Shown here one piece after another: positions 34,122-45,184 of a stretch of DNA of 64,000 nucleotides (the stretch's first letter is position 1; every line of letters begins with the position of its first letter). The translations under genes and the position numbers were made by a program. Location of the stretch: the NCBI GenBank assembly GCA_038025085.1, contig CM076144.1, positions 15,097,501 through 15,161,500 of the forward strand, written 5' to 3'. Source of the DNA: Tetragonia tetragonoides (taxonomy: Eukaryota > Streptophyta > Magnoliopsida > Caryophyllales > Aizoaceae). The notes beneath the pieces are model-generated. The model ran no database searches. It worked only from the letters and a program-made list of their open reading frames with translations, and was not told the origin of the DNA.

Positions 34122-35475
34122 TGACAGGATTTGTAGCTCGAGCTTGAACTAGAGGAAGGCGACTGAAGAAGATTGTAAATCTTCTAAGAACAATTTACTT
34201 TTATTGTTTAGATTGGAATTCTTTTAATATTGGGATTTTTACTATTGTAATGAGATTAATTCTCTTGCATGAGAATTAATAGTTTACTATTTCATATTTC
34301 ATTTGAATTATTTGTTTTAAATTTAGTTGTAAAAGATAGTTATTATTTAATTTTGGAAAAATGGATATGAATAATCTCATATTTGGGCCGTTGTACAAGA
34401 ATAATCCTACAAATGAATTTAGCCCAGAATAATCCCACAAATAAACGGCGTTCACGTGAATGAGTTAAATGAGGACGGAGTTAACACTCTGTTAACTCCT
34501 TGCTTACGTGGCACTCCTCTCTTCCTCTCTCTCTCTTCTCTCTCTCAGACCTTTCAGCCATGGAACAAAATAAGCCCAAATCTTGAGAAGCGAATGAACC
34601 CAAAAACTCCAGGAAAAAAGTCAAGGTAATTTTTGTCTCTCAATCCCAAACCAAACTATGTGTGTCCTCTCTATCCAAACAAACTTAAGTAAGATAGCTT
34701 CCTTCCATGATTTTACAACTTCTCACAGAAAGAAAAAGGGGTCATCTAACATTACTCCAGGACGGAAAGAGGCAATATTTCGTGCAAGTAAAGACTTTTA
34801 TTGAGCTTCAAAGAAATTAATGCTATGGTGAGTACATAACAGTATACACGTAATCTAATCAAGTCAATGTAAATAAATGGCATCTTCTTAAACACTAGGA
34901 AATGATAGGTGAAGGAAATTCAAAGAATTGAACTTCACATATTATGTTAAATTCCAGATACAGATTTTATTTCTTCTGAAGAATCACCAATTGATGACTC
35001 ATTCGGAGTCTTTGGGTTCTCTTCTGAAGATTTGGGCTTGGTATTGTTCCATGGCTGAAACCTAGAGAAACGGGATCCAAAATTTGGTGGTTTTGAAAGT
35101 TTTTGGTTTTTTTCCATGGCTGAAACTTGAAAGGACTTAGAGAGAGAAGAGAGAGAGTGCCACATCAGCAATGAGTTAACGGAGTCTTAACTCCATCCTC
35201 ATTTAACCCACTTGCGTTAAAGCCATTTATTTGTGGGATTATTTTTGGCTAAAGTTATTTGTGGGATTATTCTTGTGCGACTGCCCAAATGTGAGATTAT
35301 TCACGTCCATTTTTCCTTTAATTTTCTAGTATGTATGTTTGGGATATAAACATTTGGTTTCTTTCTAGCCTTGTATTTAATTTAAACATTAAATACGGTG
35401 GTAGCGCTCCAAATTTCTAGGGTTTTTCCGTTGTAACTCGTGATTTTAAATTAGACGGAAATTCAGGGTGTTACA
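34122..35475 (+). repeat. Right LTR of another family, split by a MULE
   Basis: From TGACAGGATTTGTAGC to TTCAGGGTGTTACA. Without the inserted element (34,355-35,316 plus 9 bp) it is about 380 bp long, far shorter than the 2.66-kb left LTR and not similar to it apart from the GGTGTTACA end. The left border rests on the purine tract, the right border on the CA rule. No target duplication partner was found. Confidence 0.5.
34355..35316. mobile_element. Mutator-like non-autonomous element
   Basis: 962 bp with long inverted ends. The left GGAAAAATGGATATGAATAA and the right complement GGAAAAATGGACGTGAATAA stay similar for about 200 bp inward, including ACAAGAATAATCC and TTAAATGAGGA segments. Perfect 9-bp direct repeats TTTAATTTT at 34,346-34,354 and 35,317-35,325 match the Mutator hallmark. 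It carries no transposase. A 74-codon frame on the - strand (34,947-35,171) has no recognisable motif; part of the interior may be captured host sequence. Confidence 0.88.
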
Positions 35476-37077
35476 ATCAACCAAATCCTATATGGTATTT
35501 TAATTCTTGAATATATCTAGTGTGAAAACATTAAAAATGAGTTGAATATGACACTGAGTAATAGTATGGAAGACTGAAGAGTAAGTTACTTTGTGCAAAA
35601 TTACTTTAAAAATGAGTTGAATATTACATTGGTTTCACATAGCTAATGACAGAATTTTTCGTTGCAAGAATCTATCTTAGCAATATAGTAATCTTTTGAT
35701 TGATGAAGCTATTAGCAATACATGTGAAACCGGTGCAGTGATCTATGCTTAAGTTATGTTTTGCACTAGCAGAAGTTAGTGGCTTTATGCATGAGTCCTA
35801 GTCTAAAGTAACTTATATGAGATGCAATTATCAATTAGTTTTTTTCTTATCAGCACTAACACCTCACCTTGATTCATTTAAAATGCTTAAACTTGTTATG
35901 CGAAGCTTCTCTATAGCCTATTATAAGGTACTTGATTTTATAAGATATGCTTCAAGAATCTGAAACAAAGAGGCTCTAATTTTCTTGAATCTAATAATTT
36001 TCTCATGTGTGTGAACTATGAACAAGAAAACGTCTGGGAAAAACAGTTACAACAGAAATTCTGTGAACATGCCACATGGCCCACATCAATTCGAAAGCAA
36101 GTCTTTTCGACAACTCAAGTATGACATGGTAAGAACAAGCATGGTCTTAACACTTGCTTTAGTTTTTTTCCCCTTTTTGTGTTTTTCTATTACTATTATT
36201 GGTGCTCACTCTGTCTAGATTAGCTAATTTTGCAAGTTAGGGCTTAACCTTCACTATTTCATTTTGATGTTTAAATTTCTGGTCTCAAGCTCTATTCTTG
36301 ATATTGATGTTAGATTCTCCTTCACAACAGGATATGTTTGTGGATTGAATCATTTGTACTTAAAAGAAATTGCAGTGCAGTGGCAGGTTTCTTTCACTTG
36401 CATATTTTTCTCAATTGCAGATTGCTAATCAATTCATCTCTAGTATGTAAATCGGATCCTCTACTATAACAGCTGCAATATTCATGTGAATCAGAACATT
36501 GTACTATTTTGGATGTCTACGTGTTTCTTGGCAGAGAAACACATAGGTGACTTTCTTATTGTTTGGGTGCTAAGTAATGCTAGTTGAAGAACATTATATC
36601 TACACTTCAGCTTGATTGTATTAATGTTCTCTGCTGGATGGATGGGGTGATCTATCTTGTACTGAAGCTCATCTGATTGTTTTGCATAAATTATTTTACT
36701 GCCCTTGAGGTCAATTGTGCAACATGGATTTAGCTAGGATTAGACTTAAACTCTTGACCTAATATCTAATGGGATTCTTTTTTTCTTGATGCCAAGTTGC
36801 AGGTGGTTAAAGAAGCCCCAAAGGTTTAGAGCATATGTTTTCAGTTTGTTCGTTACTCAAAAGACAAAATTCGTTTGTATAAACATTAAGGAAAAAAAAA
36901 TATATCGAAGTATGGTGTTGTTTTTATAACCCCTCAGATTATATGGTTATATAGTTGTATTAAAGCAGTGTGAATGTGATATATTCCTAAAAGTAGTTGA
37001 AGCTTGTGATGCTTATGATGAAATTTCAACAACGCAATTTTTCAGTTTTTTTTATTTAGATTTTATGTTCACTTACA
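35476..37077. other. Intergenic, no gene recognised
   Basis: 1.6 kb of AT-rich DNA. A 66-codon frame at 36,018-36,218 has a hydrophobic C-terminal half, but no homology or splice context that I can recognise. Confidence 0.45.
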
Positions 37078-37262
37078 ACGGGCTAATTCCATTGCAAAAG
37101 GCCAATTACGATGGTTAGTCCCGTCATGGATGGCCAATTACGACGGGTTAATCCCGCCGTGAATGACCAATTACGTTGGGTTAACCCGTAGTAAGTGACC
37201 AATTATGAAGGGTTAGCCCGTCGAAGTTGCAAGATACTTACGACGGGAAAATATCACGTCGT
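37078..37262 (+). repeat. 33-bp array, CACTA subterminal type
   Basis: Four to five imperfect units of the form ATGACCAATTACGACGGGTTAACCCGTCGT. Inverted ACGGG/CCCGT motifs within units resemble the transposase-binding subterminal repeats of CACTA elements. No CACTA terminus was found beside it, so it is an end-less remnant or a satellite derived from one. Confidence 0.6.
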
Positions 37263-38006
37263 AAATGGTCATTCGCGATGAGACCTGAAAAACCACCATA
37301 AAATGCAATAACGACGGCCCGCTTTTACGACGTTGTCCTTGTAAAGGAGCAACGTGTTGGTTGTCAATTGAGAGTACGTCAAGGTGCTTTGATGAATTGG
37401 GTTACCGATGACCTTGTTGGTTGCCATCAAACCGACGTAGGTAAATTGGGGACATCTTGGACTCCCGATCCATGGTGTCTAGGCACGGAGGAGATTGCAG
37501 TGTCGAGTTGTGCAAAGGTTCAATTGGGGTCTGTGGTAGACAAGGATTGTCCTGGGCAAGCTGCAATTGAAGCGTCGATGGAAAAGGATTCAGTGTTGTT
37601 TTGGAAGACGGTGACAATCTTTTGAAGCGACATTGACGACTATGTGATGGTCTGAAGAGCATGATACAAAGATGAAGCCTACTTTCTGAGGTGGTGCTTG
37701 TACGTGCCGACTTGAGTGTCGGGTGGTTGGGTGAACCACGCCTTGAGGGATGCAGCGTCAAGGGTCAATTTATGATTAAAGAAAAGACACATGTAAAAAC
37801 GGTTGTACCATCAAAATGCGGGAAACGAAGCGTCAACAATACAATAATACAAAATAAACTCGAATGGTTTATATGTGTATTAGGGAGCAGTTGTTACACA
37901 CGAAATAAAATAAACTTATAATACAGTAGATAAGTTGGTCAAAAGAAGTCAAAGTCAAAACGAGTTAGAAGTCTTTATTTGAGAGGTCTTTATAAAATAA
38001 AGTCTA
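37263..38006. other. Intergenic, possible CACTA remnant
   Basis: An 85-codon frame at 37,368-37,625 (+) has no recognised domain. Further ACGACGG motifs occur up to 37,330. Confidence 0.35.
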
Positions 38007-38287
38007 CCATATTAACTATAAAAGTTAACCCAATTAAGTATAAAAGTTAACCTTATCATGTTTAAAAGTTAACCCTATCAAATTTAAAAGTTAATCCTAT
38101 CATGTAGAAAAGTTAACCCTATCATGTACAAAAGTTAACCCTATCATGATAGGGTTAACTTTTATACATAATAGGGTTAACTTTTAAATTTAATAGGGTT
38201 AACTTTTATACATAATAAGATTAACTTTTATACTTAATTGGGTTAACTTTTATAGTTGATATGGTTAATTTTTATAGTTGATAGAGT
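38007..38287. repeat. Palindromic array of 21-bp GTTAAC units
   Basis: Six head-to-tail units AAAAGTTAACCCTATCATGTA meet six inverted units TACATAATAGGGTTAACTTTT at a perfect palindrome, AAAGTTAACCCTATCATGATAGGGTTAACTTT, centred at 38,146/38,147. Units correspond pair by pair across the centre (for example AACCCAATTAAGTATAAAAG and its complement), so the whole is an imperfect hairpin with arms of about 120-140 bp; the left arm has one more unit. Confidence 0.92.
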
Positions 38288-40070
38288 TAATTAATGACGG
38301 ATATTAGGGAGAGAGAAACGAAGTGAATTACAACTACAAAAAAAAAAAAAAAAAAAACATTTACCTTCTCCATCTCCTCTGGCGGGCGACCACAACGACA
38401 GCCACCGCCAGCCGACGGTACCCTCCCTCCCTGCACTTTCTCTCCTCCCTTCACACCCTCACTCTCTCTCCTCCACTCAAATGACCGGCGAGTAGACTAA
38501 TGTGTCCAGATTGCTTGCCTTTGGCACCTCCATGGACCATGGTGTGCTGGTGACGGACTGATGTACCGCGCGCCTGAGATTCGCGGGATAAATTGAGCCT
38601 CCGGCGTCGTCCCCTGTACCTGGGATGGTGGCCCTACTCTAGTCGCACGGCTGATAGGAGTCCGTGAGATCGACGGGAGAGAACAAAATCATTGACGGAG
38701 TGATGAATTAGAGTTCATGGTTCTCTGATTCCGTTGACGGAGGCGAGATCCACCATTGACGAAGCATGGTGTCTGACTCCATGACTGTCAACCGTTTCTA
38801 ACATTAAACAGAGGAAAGAGAAATAGTGAATGAAGGCAGGGGGGCCACTAGAAATCATGATTGGCAGTTGCCACTTGCGTAGTCAATTGTTCCTCATCCT
38901 TTTGGTATTTAATTGTAGTCATTGGATCAGGTTATTAGACAATTGATCAAACCGTCCTTAAAAGTTCTCATGGTTCTCATAAAATTAGAGCTTCTCATAA
39001 GATCCTAATTCTATATATATATATATATATGGCTGTGTACGTATATGTGTGTATATATATATGAAAGTATTTGTACGAAAAGAGAATACAAATATCAGTT
39101 AGAAAGAGAGGATACGAAGAAAGTCATGAGAAGTGGAAAATATGGGGGATGTTGGACACCAGTATGAAGGAAGTGGGCAAGGAGAAGAACTGCAAGATCA
39201 TGGACAGTTATCTGAGACCCCTATAAATATAAGAAGAAGCAGAATAACAAGGCAGCAGAGCTCATATTGACAAGACGTCATAATGTAGACATTATTAGAG
39301 TAATGTTAGTGTATCTTAGGAGTAGATTATCAGTTAGGCTTTTTTGAGCAAGTGTAATCAAGTCACTCACGAATGACGCCTTCTTTTGAGGTATAATTGC
39401 TTTATCTTTTATTTTTGTGGTTTGAATCGAATGTATGCCTTACTCTGATCAAATGAAGTATGTTTCAGTTTTCATCCTAATCTTGCTCTTTTAAAGTTCC
39501 AATTTATGCTTGTTTGTGTGGCTTTCTGTTAAAGTATTCGAAAATAACTGTCACTGTTTATAAGTGTCCACGTTTGACCGAAAAGTGTTGGGGGTGGAGG
39601 AGTGGGTTCGAATATAGGGAGCAGCGTGCATGCTCCAAGATAGTCCTCAACCCTTTTTTGGACTTTTAGAATGCGTAGGACTGTTCTTATAGATTATTTA
39701 TGAGTTATGACCCCTAAGTACCAACCACATCAACACGATGGATAATGTAGGACGCGCTTATCATAGTTGGATGCAAGTAGTACATAATAGCACTCCATAT
39801 GCAATATTTTATACTTGTTACTAGATCTAATAAAATGGTTTAATAATTATAACGTAACCATGGTTAGTAGTTCCTCTTGACTCACCACATTGTCGGTTTT
39901 CATAATATGTCAAGTCAAGCAAACTCTTGAGTATAACGTTTAAAAAATTATTTATGGATTTTTTTTATCTTTATTATTTTAAGAATTATTTATGGATTTT
40001 CAACAATTAAACGATTCCCAATTATATTTAGGTGTTGATATCAATTAATCATGCTCTTCAACCAACGTCT
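38288..40070. other. Intergenic, several simple repeats
   Basis: An A-run at 38,338-38,357, a C-rich block at 38,360-38,470, an AT microsatellite at 39,013-39,060, and a stretch (39,150-39,420) with TATAAATA at about 39,222 that could be an old LTR. No coding sequence is supported. Confidence 0.4.
39013..39060. repeat. (TA)n/(TG)n microsatellite
   Basis: Two TA runs separated by GGCTGTGTACGTATATGTGTG. Confidence 0.85.
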
Positions 40071-40080
40071 TCTATATAAC
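40071..40080 (+). promoter_or_regulatory. TATA box of the MATH gene
   Basis: TCTATATAAC is 113 bp upstream of the ATG at 40,193 and in the right orientation. Confidence 0.5.
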
Positions 40081-41639
40081 GAGTCCAGCTTTTGCTGATA
40101 TCTTCACATCATCACATATCGGTACGTTGCAGTGTGCAACCACAAAAGTAGTTGTGTTGATCTGGTGCTCTTTGAGCTTAATCAAGTCAGAGATGAAGGA
40201 TTGGAACGGACGTAAGTTTTTGCTTGTTACTTGATTAATCGTTGTCTTTTTTTTTTTTTTTTTTTTGTTAATGAGTACTCTATTTGATTTTGCCAGTCAC
40301 TTTTTTTTGTCTTGAGGGGTGGAACGGGGAGAAAGAAAGAAAGTAAAGTATCAAAGATCGATAACCAAATGCCATCTATAATAATAATTATTCATAATTA
40401 ATGAAATATCTACAATAATAATACAAAATTCCTTCATTAAATCGAACACTAATGTGACTTCGCTTCTGCTTGGTTCTATTATCATAGTACAAATACGACC
40501 ATGTATAATAATCGACGACATAACATCTATTGTAAATTGTAATAGTCACCGTTTTAGTTTTTAGTTATGACAAAATTGCAAACCTTATTAAAAACATAAA
40601 AATATATATGCAGGTACCTACTCTTTTACATTTGAAGACCCAAACCAACCTATTCGGACATGGAGAGAAAGATGGCCTGGTCACTTCATCTTTGAAATCG
40701 AATCCTACTCCAAGCTTGTTAATACACTTTAACAAGTCAATAAGAAGTCATTTTAAACACCTGAATTCGAGACAGGCAAAATCAAATGGTGCGTACCTTA
40801 TATTTCAATTTCTCTGCAACAAACCTTTTTTTTTTTACTATTTTTTAAATCGTTGTTATTTACTATTTATTTATTTTTTGGACAAATGGATCAGGACGCT
40901 TTCTATTTATCCTCAAGGGAACATTCAAAGAGGTGGCCAGGGTTACCTATCCATTGAATTGAAAAGGGTTGGAAACAGGGTCGCTCGGGGTAGAGCCATT
41001 GATGTGGCAATGAAGTTTTTCATCTTGGATCAAATATCTGGTCAATATCTTGTCATTGAAGGTCTGCTCTATCCATCCCCAATTCTCATTTTATCTTATA
41101 AGTACTTTGAAAATATGCAATATTATTAACCTATTTTTTTTTTTTTTTGATGTCGGTTGTATTTTGTGTACTCCGTGCCAAAATGAGTTTCATGTTCGAC
41201 TTTTTGGGTTAAACTCTACAAAATTTGATTATTTATTTCTAAAGAAAATATGAAGATTCATCCGATAAAAATACTATTCTTAGATTCATTTTTAATTATA
41301 TTTTCACAATATCAACTTTGTAAATTAATACTTCATATAATTATAGTTGTTGATGGTCAAAGTTTTGTCTCGAAGAATATGAAAAGTCAAACAAAAAGCT
41401 CATTTTGAAATGGAGGTAGTACGAGATAGTATATCACCTTGATATCTTGGAATTTGTAAGAAGTTTGGGTATCTCTCCCTGGTTAACAAGATGAGATGAG
41501 AGACCATCGAAGCATTTTTACAAACACGATAAACACCAGGGTGATCGCCTCTAGCAACACTTTTGTTAATTATACTTGAATATAAATCTATAAAAACCTA
41601 AACCGACTCGATGTTTTAATTTAGATCTTGACACAACCT

Positions 41640-42315
41640 TTTTAAGCTGAATCTCTTTACAACCTGGGAAAAGAAATTGGAAATTAGAGTTGATCTAAAA
41701 ACCAAGTTGTAGCCGTCCTGAACCTGAAATGATCTGACTCGAAATTCCTCGAATCAACCTGTTTGACAAGTCTACTTGATAGACCTGATTCTCCCAAAAT
41801 AAAGAAAAAGAGGAAATAAGATCTCCTTGTCTTAAACCTCTATTAAGCAATACACATGACCCACTTGTACAACATCGCAACGCTATATGTTTCAAGAAAG
41901 CAATATGTTGCATTACTCCCAAAGTATATATTGTTACCACTCCATTTTATCATAACCTTTGCTCATATCTAATTGTAAAGCAGGCATCTGCCTCTCATCA
42001 TTTCCGTTTTTCCTTTGCTTCAAAGCATGCACAACCTCAAATGAAACTAGCACATTATCAGTGATCAACCGGCCGGCCAGCAACAACTTCACTTTGTTTC
42101 TGAGAAACAATCCCAGAGACTAGAGAGTACAAGCTTTAATCGGCTAGCTAAATGCCTAAAACTTTAGGAATTATTTGTAAAGGACAATAGACATCAGAAA
42201 TGTCTAAAACGTTAGACAAGCTAATCGGTCGAAGATCCGTCATTTCATCTCGTTGTTTTACTTTGGGAATTAACGTAATATTGGTAAAATTCAGTTCGAT
42301 CAATAGGAAGAATAC
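41640..42315 (-). mobile_element. LINE reverse transcriptase fragment in intron 3
   Basis: On the - strand, ITLIPKV, DLRPISLSNVL, then AGRLITDNVLVSFEVVHALK and LQLDMSKGYDKMEW (42,075-41,945) are clear plant LINE RT motifs; RGLRQGDLISSF follows at about 41,830. Stops, frame changes and deletions are present. It sits antisense in the third MATH intron and ends beside the Tourist-like MITE. No poly(A) tail was found. Confidence 0.85.
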
Positions 42316-42324
42316 CACCATTTA

Positions 42325-42631
42325 GGGCATGTTTGAAATGAAGGTAATGATTAAGGGGGTAATAGATAAAATTATATACTAAAGTGGAGGGTGTGGAGAT
42401 TGTGAGTGTTAGATTTTGTGAATAGGAGGGTAATCATTTCCCCCGTTTGGGGGGTAAAACTACCGTAAAAATTACCCACCCTCCCCTAGAGTAATGCATT
42501 ACCCCCCTTTCTCCCTTCATTTTCTCCATTACTCCCTTAATCATTACCCCATCACCACCTCTACCTTCCTATTTTACTATTTAATTTGTTCCATTACTCC
42601 CTTAATCATTACCCTCAATCCAAGCATGCCC
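42325..42631. mobile_element. Tourist-like MITE (PIF/Harbinger type)
   Basis: 307 bp, ends GGGCATGTTTGAAATGAAGG / complement GGGCATGCTTGGATTGAGGG, continuing inward with GTAATGATTAAGGG. Flanked by TTA on both sides (42,322-42,324 and 42,632-42,634), the target of PIF/Harbinger elements. It lies in intron 3 of the MATH gene. Confidence 0.9.
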
Positions 42632-42849
42632 TTAGAAGAGATACACAAGCATGGCATACATCACTCATCATCACTTACAATCTATGAAGCATGGATGCCT
42701 TGGTAGGTGTCATGTCGCATGTCCAACGACACAATAGTGACACCATGACACAACACTGACACAAGGATGCACACCAATTAGGCTTTTTTTTTTCCTTTGA
42801 ATAGTGTTGATGTCCGTATTTGTGTCTATGAATGCAACCTAGTCTACAA

Positions 42850-43087
42850 TGATGCAGTTGGTTTGAAGTGGGATGTCCCACATTGTTTAAGAAAGAGTGC
42901 CTTGAGGTGTTTATAACTAAGGGAGTTATTCCACCCATTGCCAATTGGTTATGTGTTGGAATCTCCATTATATTATAAACACTCTCTTAATGGGCCCAAT
43001 TATAAAAGTTTACTTTATAACTAAGGGAGTCTCTTTTAATGGGCCCAACTGTAAAAGTTTACGTGGAGAAAGAAAGAGACGTGTCCG
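42850..43087. repeat. LTR-like remnant with 49-bp tandem duplication
   Basis: 'gggatgtcccacattg', 'gtttataactaaggg' and 'cccattgccaattggtta' together resemble the start of short plant copia LTRs. AATGGGCCCAAYTRTAAAAG occurs twice, 49 bp apart (42,989 and 43,038). No borders could be fixed. Confidence 0.35.
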
Positions 43088-43579
43088 GTTTCATTGTTGA
43101 AATTTGTAGTTAACGCACTAATTTGTTTACACTCTTGTCACAAAATTGTGGATACAGATTTAGCAGAAAGGCAGTTTGATGCCCGTGGAAACCGCTGGGG
43201 AATAGCTCGAGTTCTTGAACATAGCCATTTCATGCTTTCACAAAATGGATTTGTTGTTGACGACAAATGCACTTTTGGGGCTGAGGTTTATGTTAATGAC
43301 GGAGAACCTCAATACTCGAAGATGTCTATGATCAAAAGGATATCAACCCGCAGATTTCAAGTGTCATTTCGACCTCTTGACAGGCTTGGAGAGCCAGATT
43401 ATTCTCAGCCATTCACTACCGTACTGGATGGTGAAACTTACCGCTGGTGCGTAACACAAAAACTCAAACTTCATTCCATTTATAAGTGAAATTAGTTGTT
43501 ACCTATCTAAAAATAAAAGTAAATAAAAAATGTAGTTGTAAATTATTGTCTTACCTTGTACCATAAGAAATAACCATTT

Positions 43580-43750
43580 ACTCAATAACAAGTGGTTTGA
43601 CACTCCTATCTTTAAAGTCAGATTGAGGGTTCGAATCCCTTGTGTGAAAACATGCTTGCAAGGAGCACTGCTTTATATATACATGGGCCGATTTGATGTG
43701 ATCAGCATTAATTTTGCCCCAAATGATGTAAAGTGAACGTTTGATTCAAA
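43580..43750 (+). mobile_element. tRNA-derived SINE in intron 4
   Basis: A tRNA-like head with box A-like TAACAAGTGG (43,586-43,595) and a perfect box B GGTTCGAATCC (43,628-43,638), followed by a body ending about ATGATGTAAAGTGAAC. The head retains a tRNA-like order of motifs but cannot fold into a complete tRNA. Without a poly(A) tail it recalls Au-type plant SINEs. The ends are approximate. Confidence 0.65.
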
Positions 43751-44636
43751 CCAAAAATCCTGTTACATACATTGATACATAGTAGCATTTAATTATAATC
43801 TTTTCCAAAAATCACATTCAAAAATATGATTTCTATCAAAATATACTCCTTTTATTCTATAATTTAGCTGACAGGGTTTTGTTATAAGATGTTCTAAATT
43901 AATGTTTACATTTCCTTATTTGAGAAATTTTGGCTAGGATATGGAGTTCCTATTATAATACCCAAGGTAATTTGAAAGTTTTGAGAAAGAATCCAAACGG
44001 GTTAGTCGCTACTACAACTTCATATGATAAAAAAATGGGGTACTGTGGGAAGAAAATGAGTGCAATACTATTTTCTTAATCGGGCGTGTCATTTGACTGT
44101 CAACAAGAATATGAAACAGAGGAAGGATTTTTTTTTTTATTCATGAAAGCACCGTAAAATAGGGGTGGATCTTCTCTAAGGCGGGTCTGAATCCTCTACG
44201 CGCGGTACTGCAGAGGATCACTCCCTTCTATTCCCTTTGTAAATATATAGGGGGTGTTTAGGGTTTGGAGAATTTTGGAAGAAAAGATAAAGAGAAAAAA
44301 TGAAGAAGAAAGAAATTGCAGAGGATTCATGTCCATATATAATGTGTTGGCATAATGGTATAATAAGAACATTACAATTCTAACATGAAGTACTAGGTTT
44401 ATGTCCTGTAAAACTTCTTTGATGAGTATATTATTTCTCTATTAAAAATTGCGTATAATGATTTTCAAGTACAAAATCTTACTCAAAAAAAAAAGTACAA
44501 AATCATTATACTTTCTTCTCATAATTAAGGAAAATTAGTGGGAAAAAACATTATAAAATGAATTATTTTTTTATTATACTATCTTCTCCCTATCAGTCTC
44601 CTAATTTCTTATTTTCTTTTGCGGTGAAAATCGCAG
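43751..44636 (+). other. Rest of intron 4
   Basis: AT-rich, no other feature recognised. A short segment at 44,160-44,240 with 'gcggtactgcagagg' is unplaced. Confidence 0.5.
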
Positions 44637-45184
44637 GAAGCTACAACTTTATAGGCAGGGGGATGCAGAGGGATCTGGAACCCACTTCTCGCTATATCTA
44701 GAACTTGTCGATGCTGATAAGCTTTCGAATGGGAGGAATATGCTTGTCAGCTATCGACTTAGCATAAAAGATAAAGTATCAGGAGTTTACAGTAACAACA
44801 GCTCCAGTAAGTACCATATATTGATCATATTGATACTCTTTCTGTTTCAAGTTAAAGTAAAATTTTCTTTTTCGCTTTGTCTAACATTTATTACGTGTTT
44901 GGGACTTGATGTTAATGAGCATTAACTGCATTATTATGAAGTAAAACTATAGAAACCTATAAAAATCTTCAAATTTATTTTGTTTGGTTGTTATGTTAGT
45001 AACAAAATTTATGGATTTTTTTTGATAGGAGAAATTTGTGGAGAATTAAAACTATGAAAATCTGCTGAAATCTCCTAACTAACAAGTAGTCCTAGTTATA
45101 ATTTGCAAAATTAGATTTCTGTAATCAATTTTTCCCTCAAGAACATGGAAATTCTATAAAAATCTGAGGAAAGCTAAAACAAAG

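Larger units (their letters stand above)
40193..44806 (+). pseudogene. Two-MATH-domain gene, stops in exon 2, 3' end not found
   Basis: Five exons with GT/AG borders and matching phases: 40,193-40,211; 40,614-40,788; 40,895-41,061; 43,158-43,446; 44,637-44,806. They encode two tandem MATH (TRAF-like) domains. The first runs from FIFEIESYSKLV through LSIYPQGN, YLSIEL and FGAEVYV; the second from RRFQVSFRPLD through KLQLYRQGD, FSLYLELVDA and YRLSIKDK. MATH domains bind partner proteins, often as substrate adaptors for ubiquitination. Exon 2 has two in-frame TAA codons (40,730 and 40,754) within an otherwise good MATH sequence. Either the gene is dead or this exon is spliced differently. The frame leaves exon 5 in phase 1 at a GTAAGT donor; the next exon is not seen before the copia element at 45,185 and may lie beyond the window. 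Confidence 0.82.

Noticed and set aside
34947..35171. 74-codon gene inside the Mutator-like element
   Set aside because: Partly formed by the inverted arms; no family recognised. Capture of host DNA remains possible but unproven.
38007..38287. CRISPR array
   Set aside because: Repeats are contiguous without unique spacers, and half are inverted; this is a plant nuclear sequence.
39575..39660. SINE with GGTTCGAAT box B
   Set aside because: A single box B-like word without a box A at the right spacing or a recognisable body or tail.
43586..43650. A tRNA gene in the MATH intron
   Set aside because: Box B is perfect, but no acceptor stem can be paired and the sequence continues as a SINE body.
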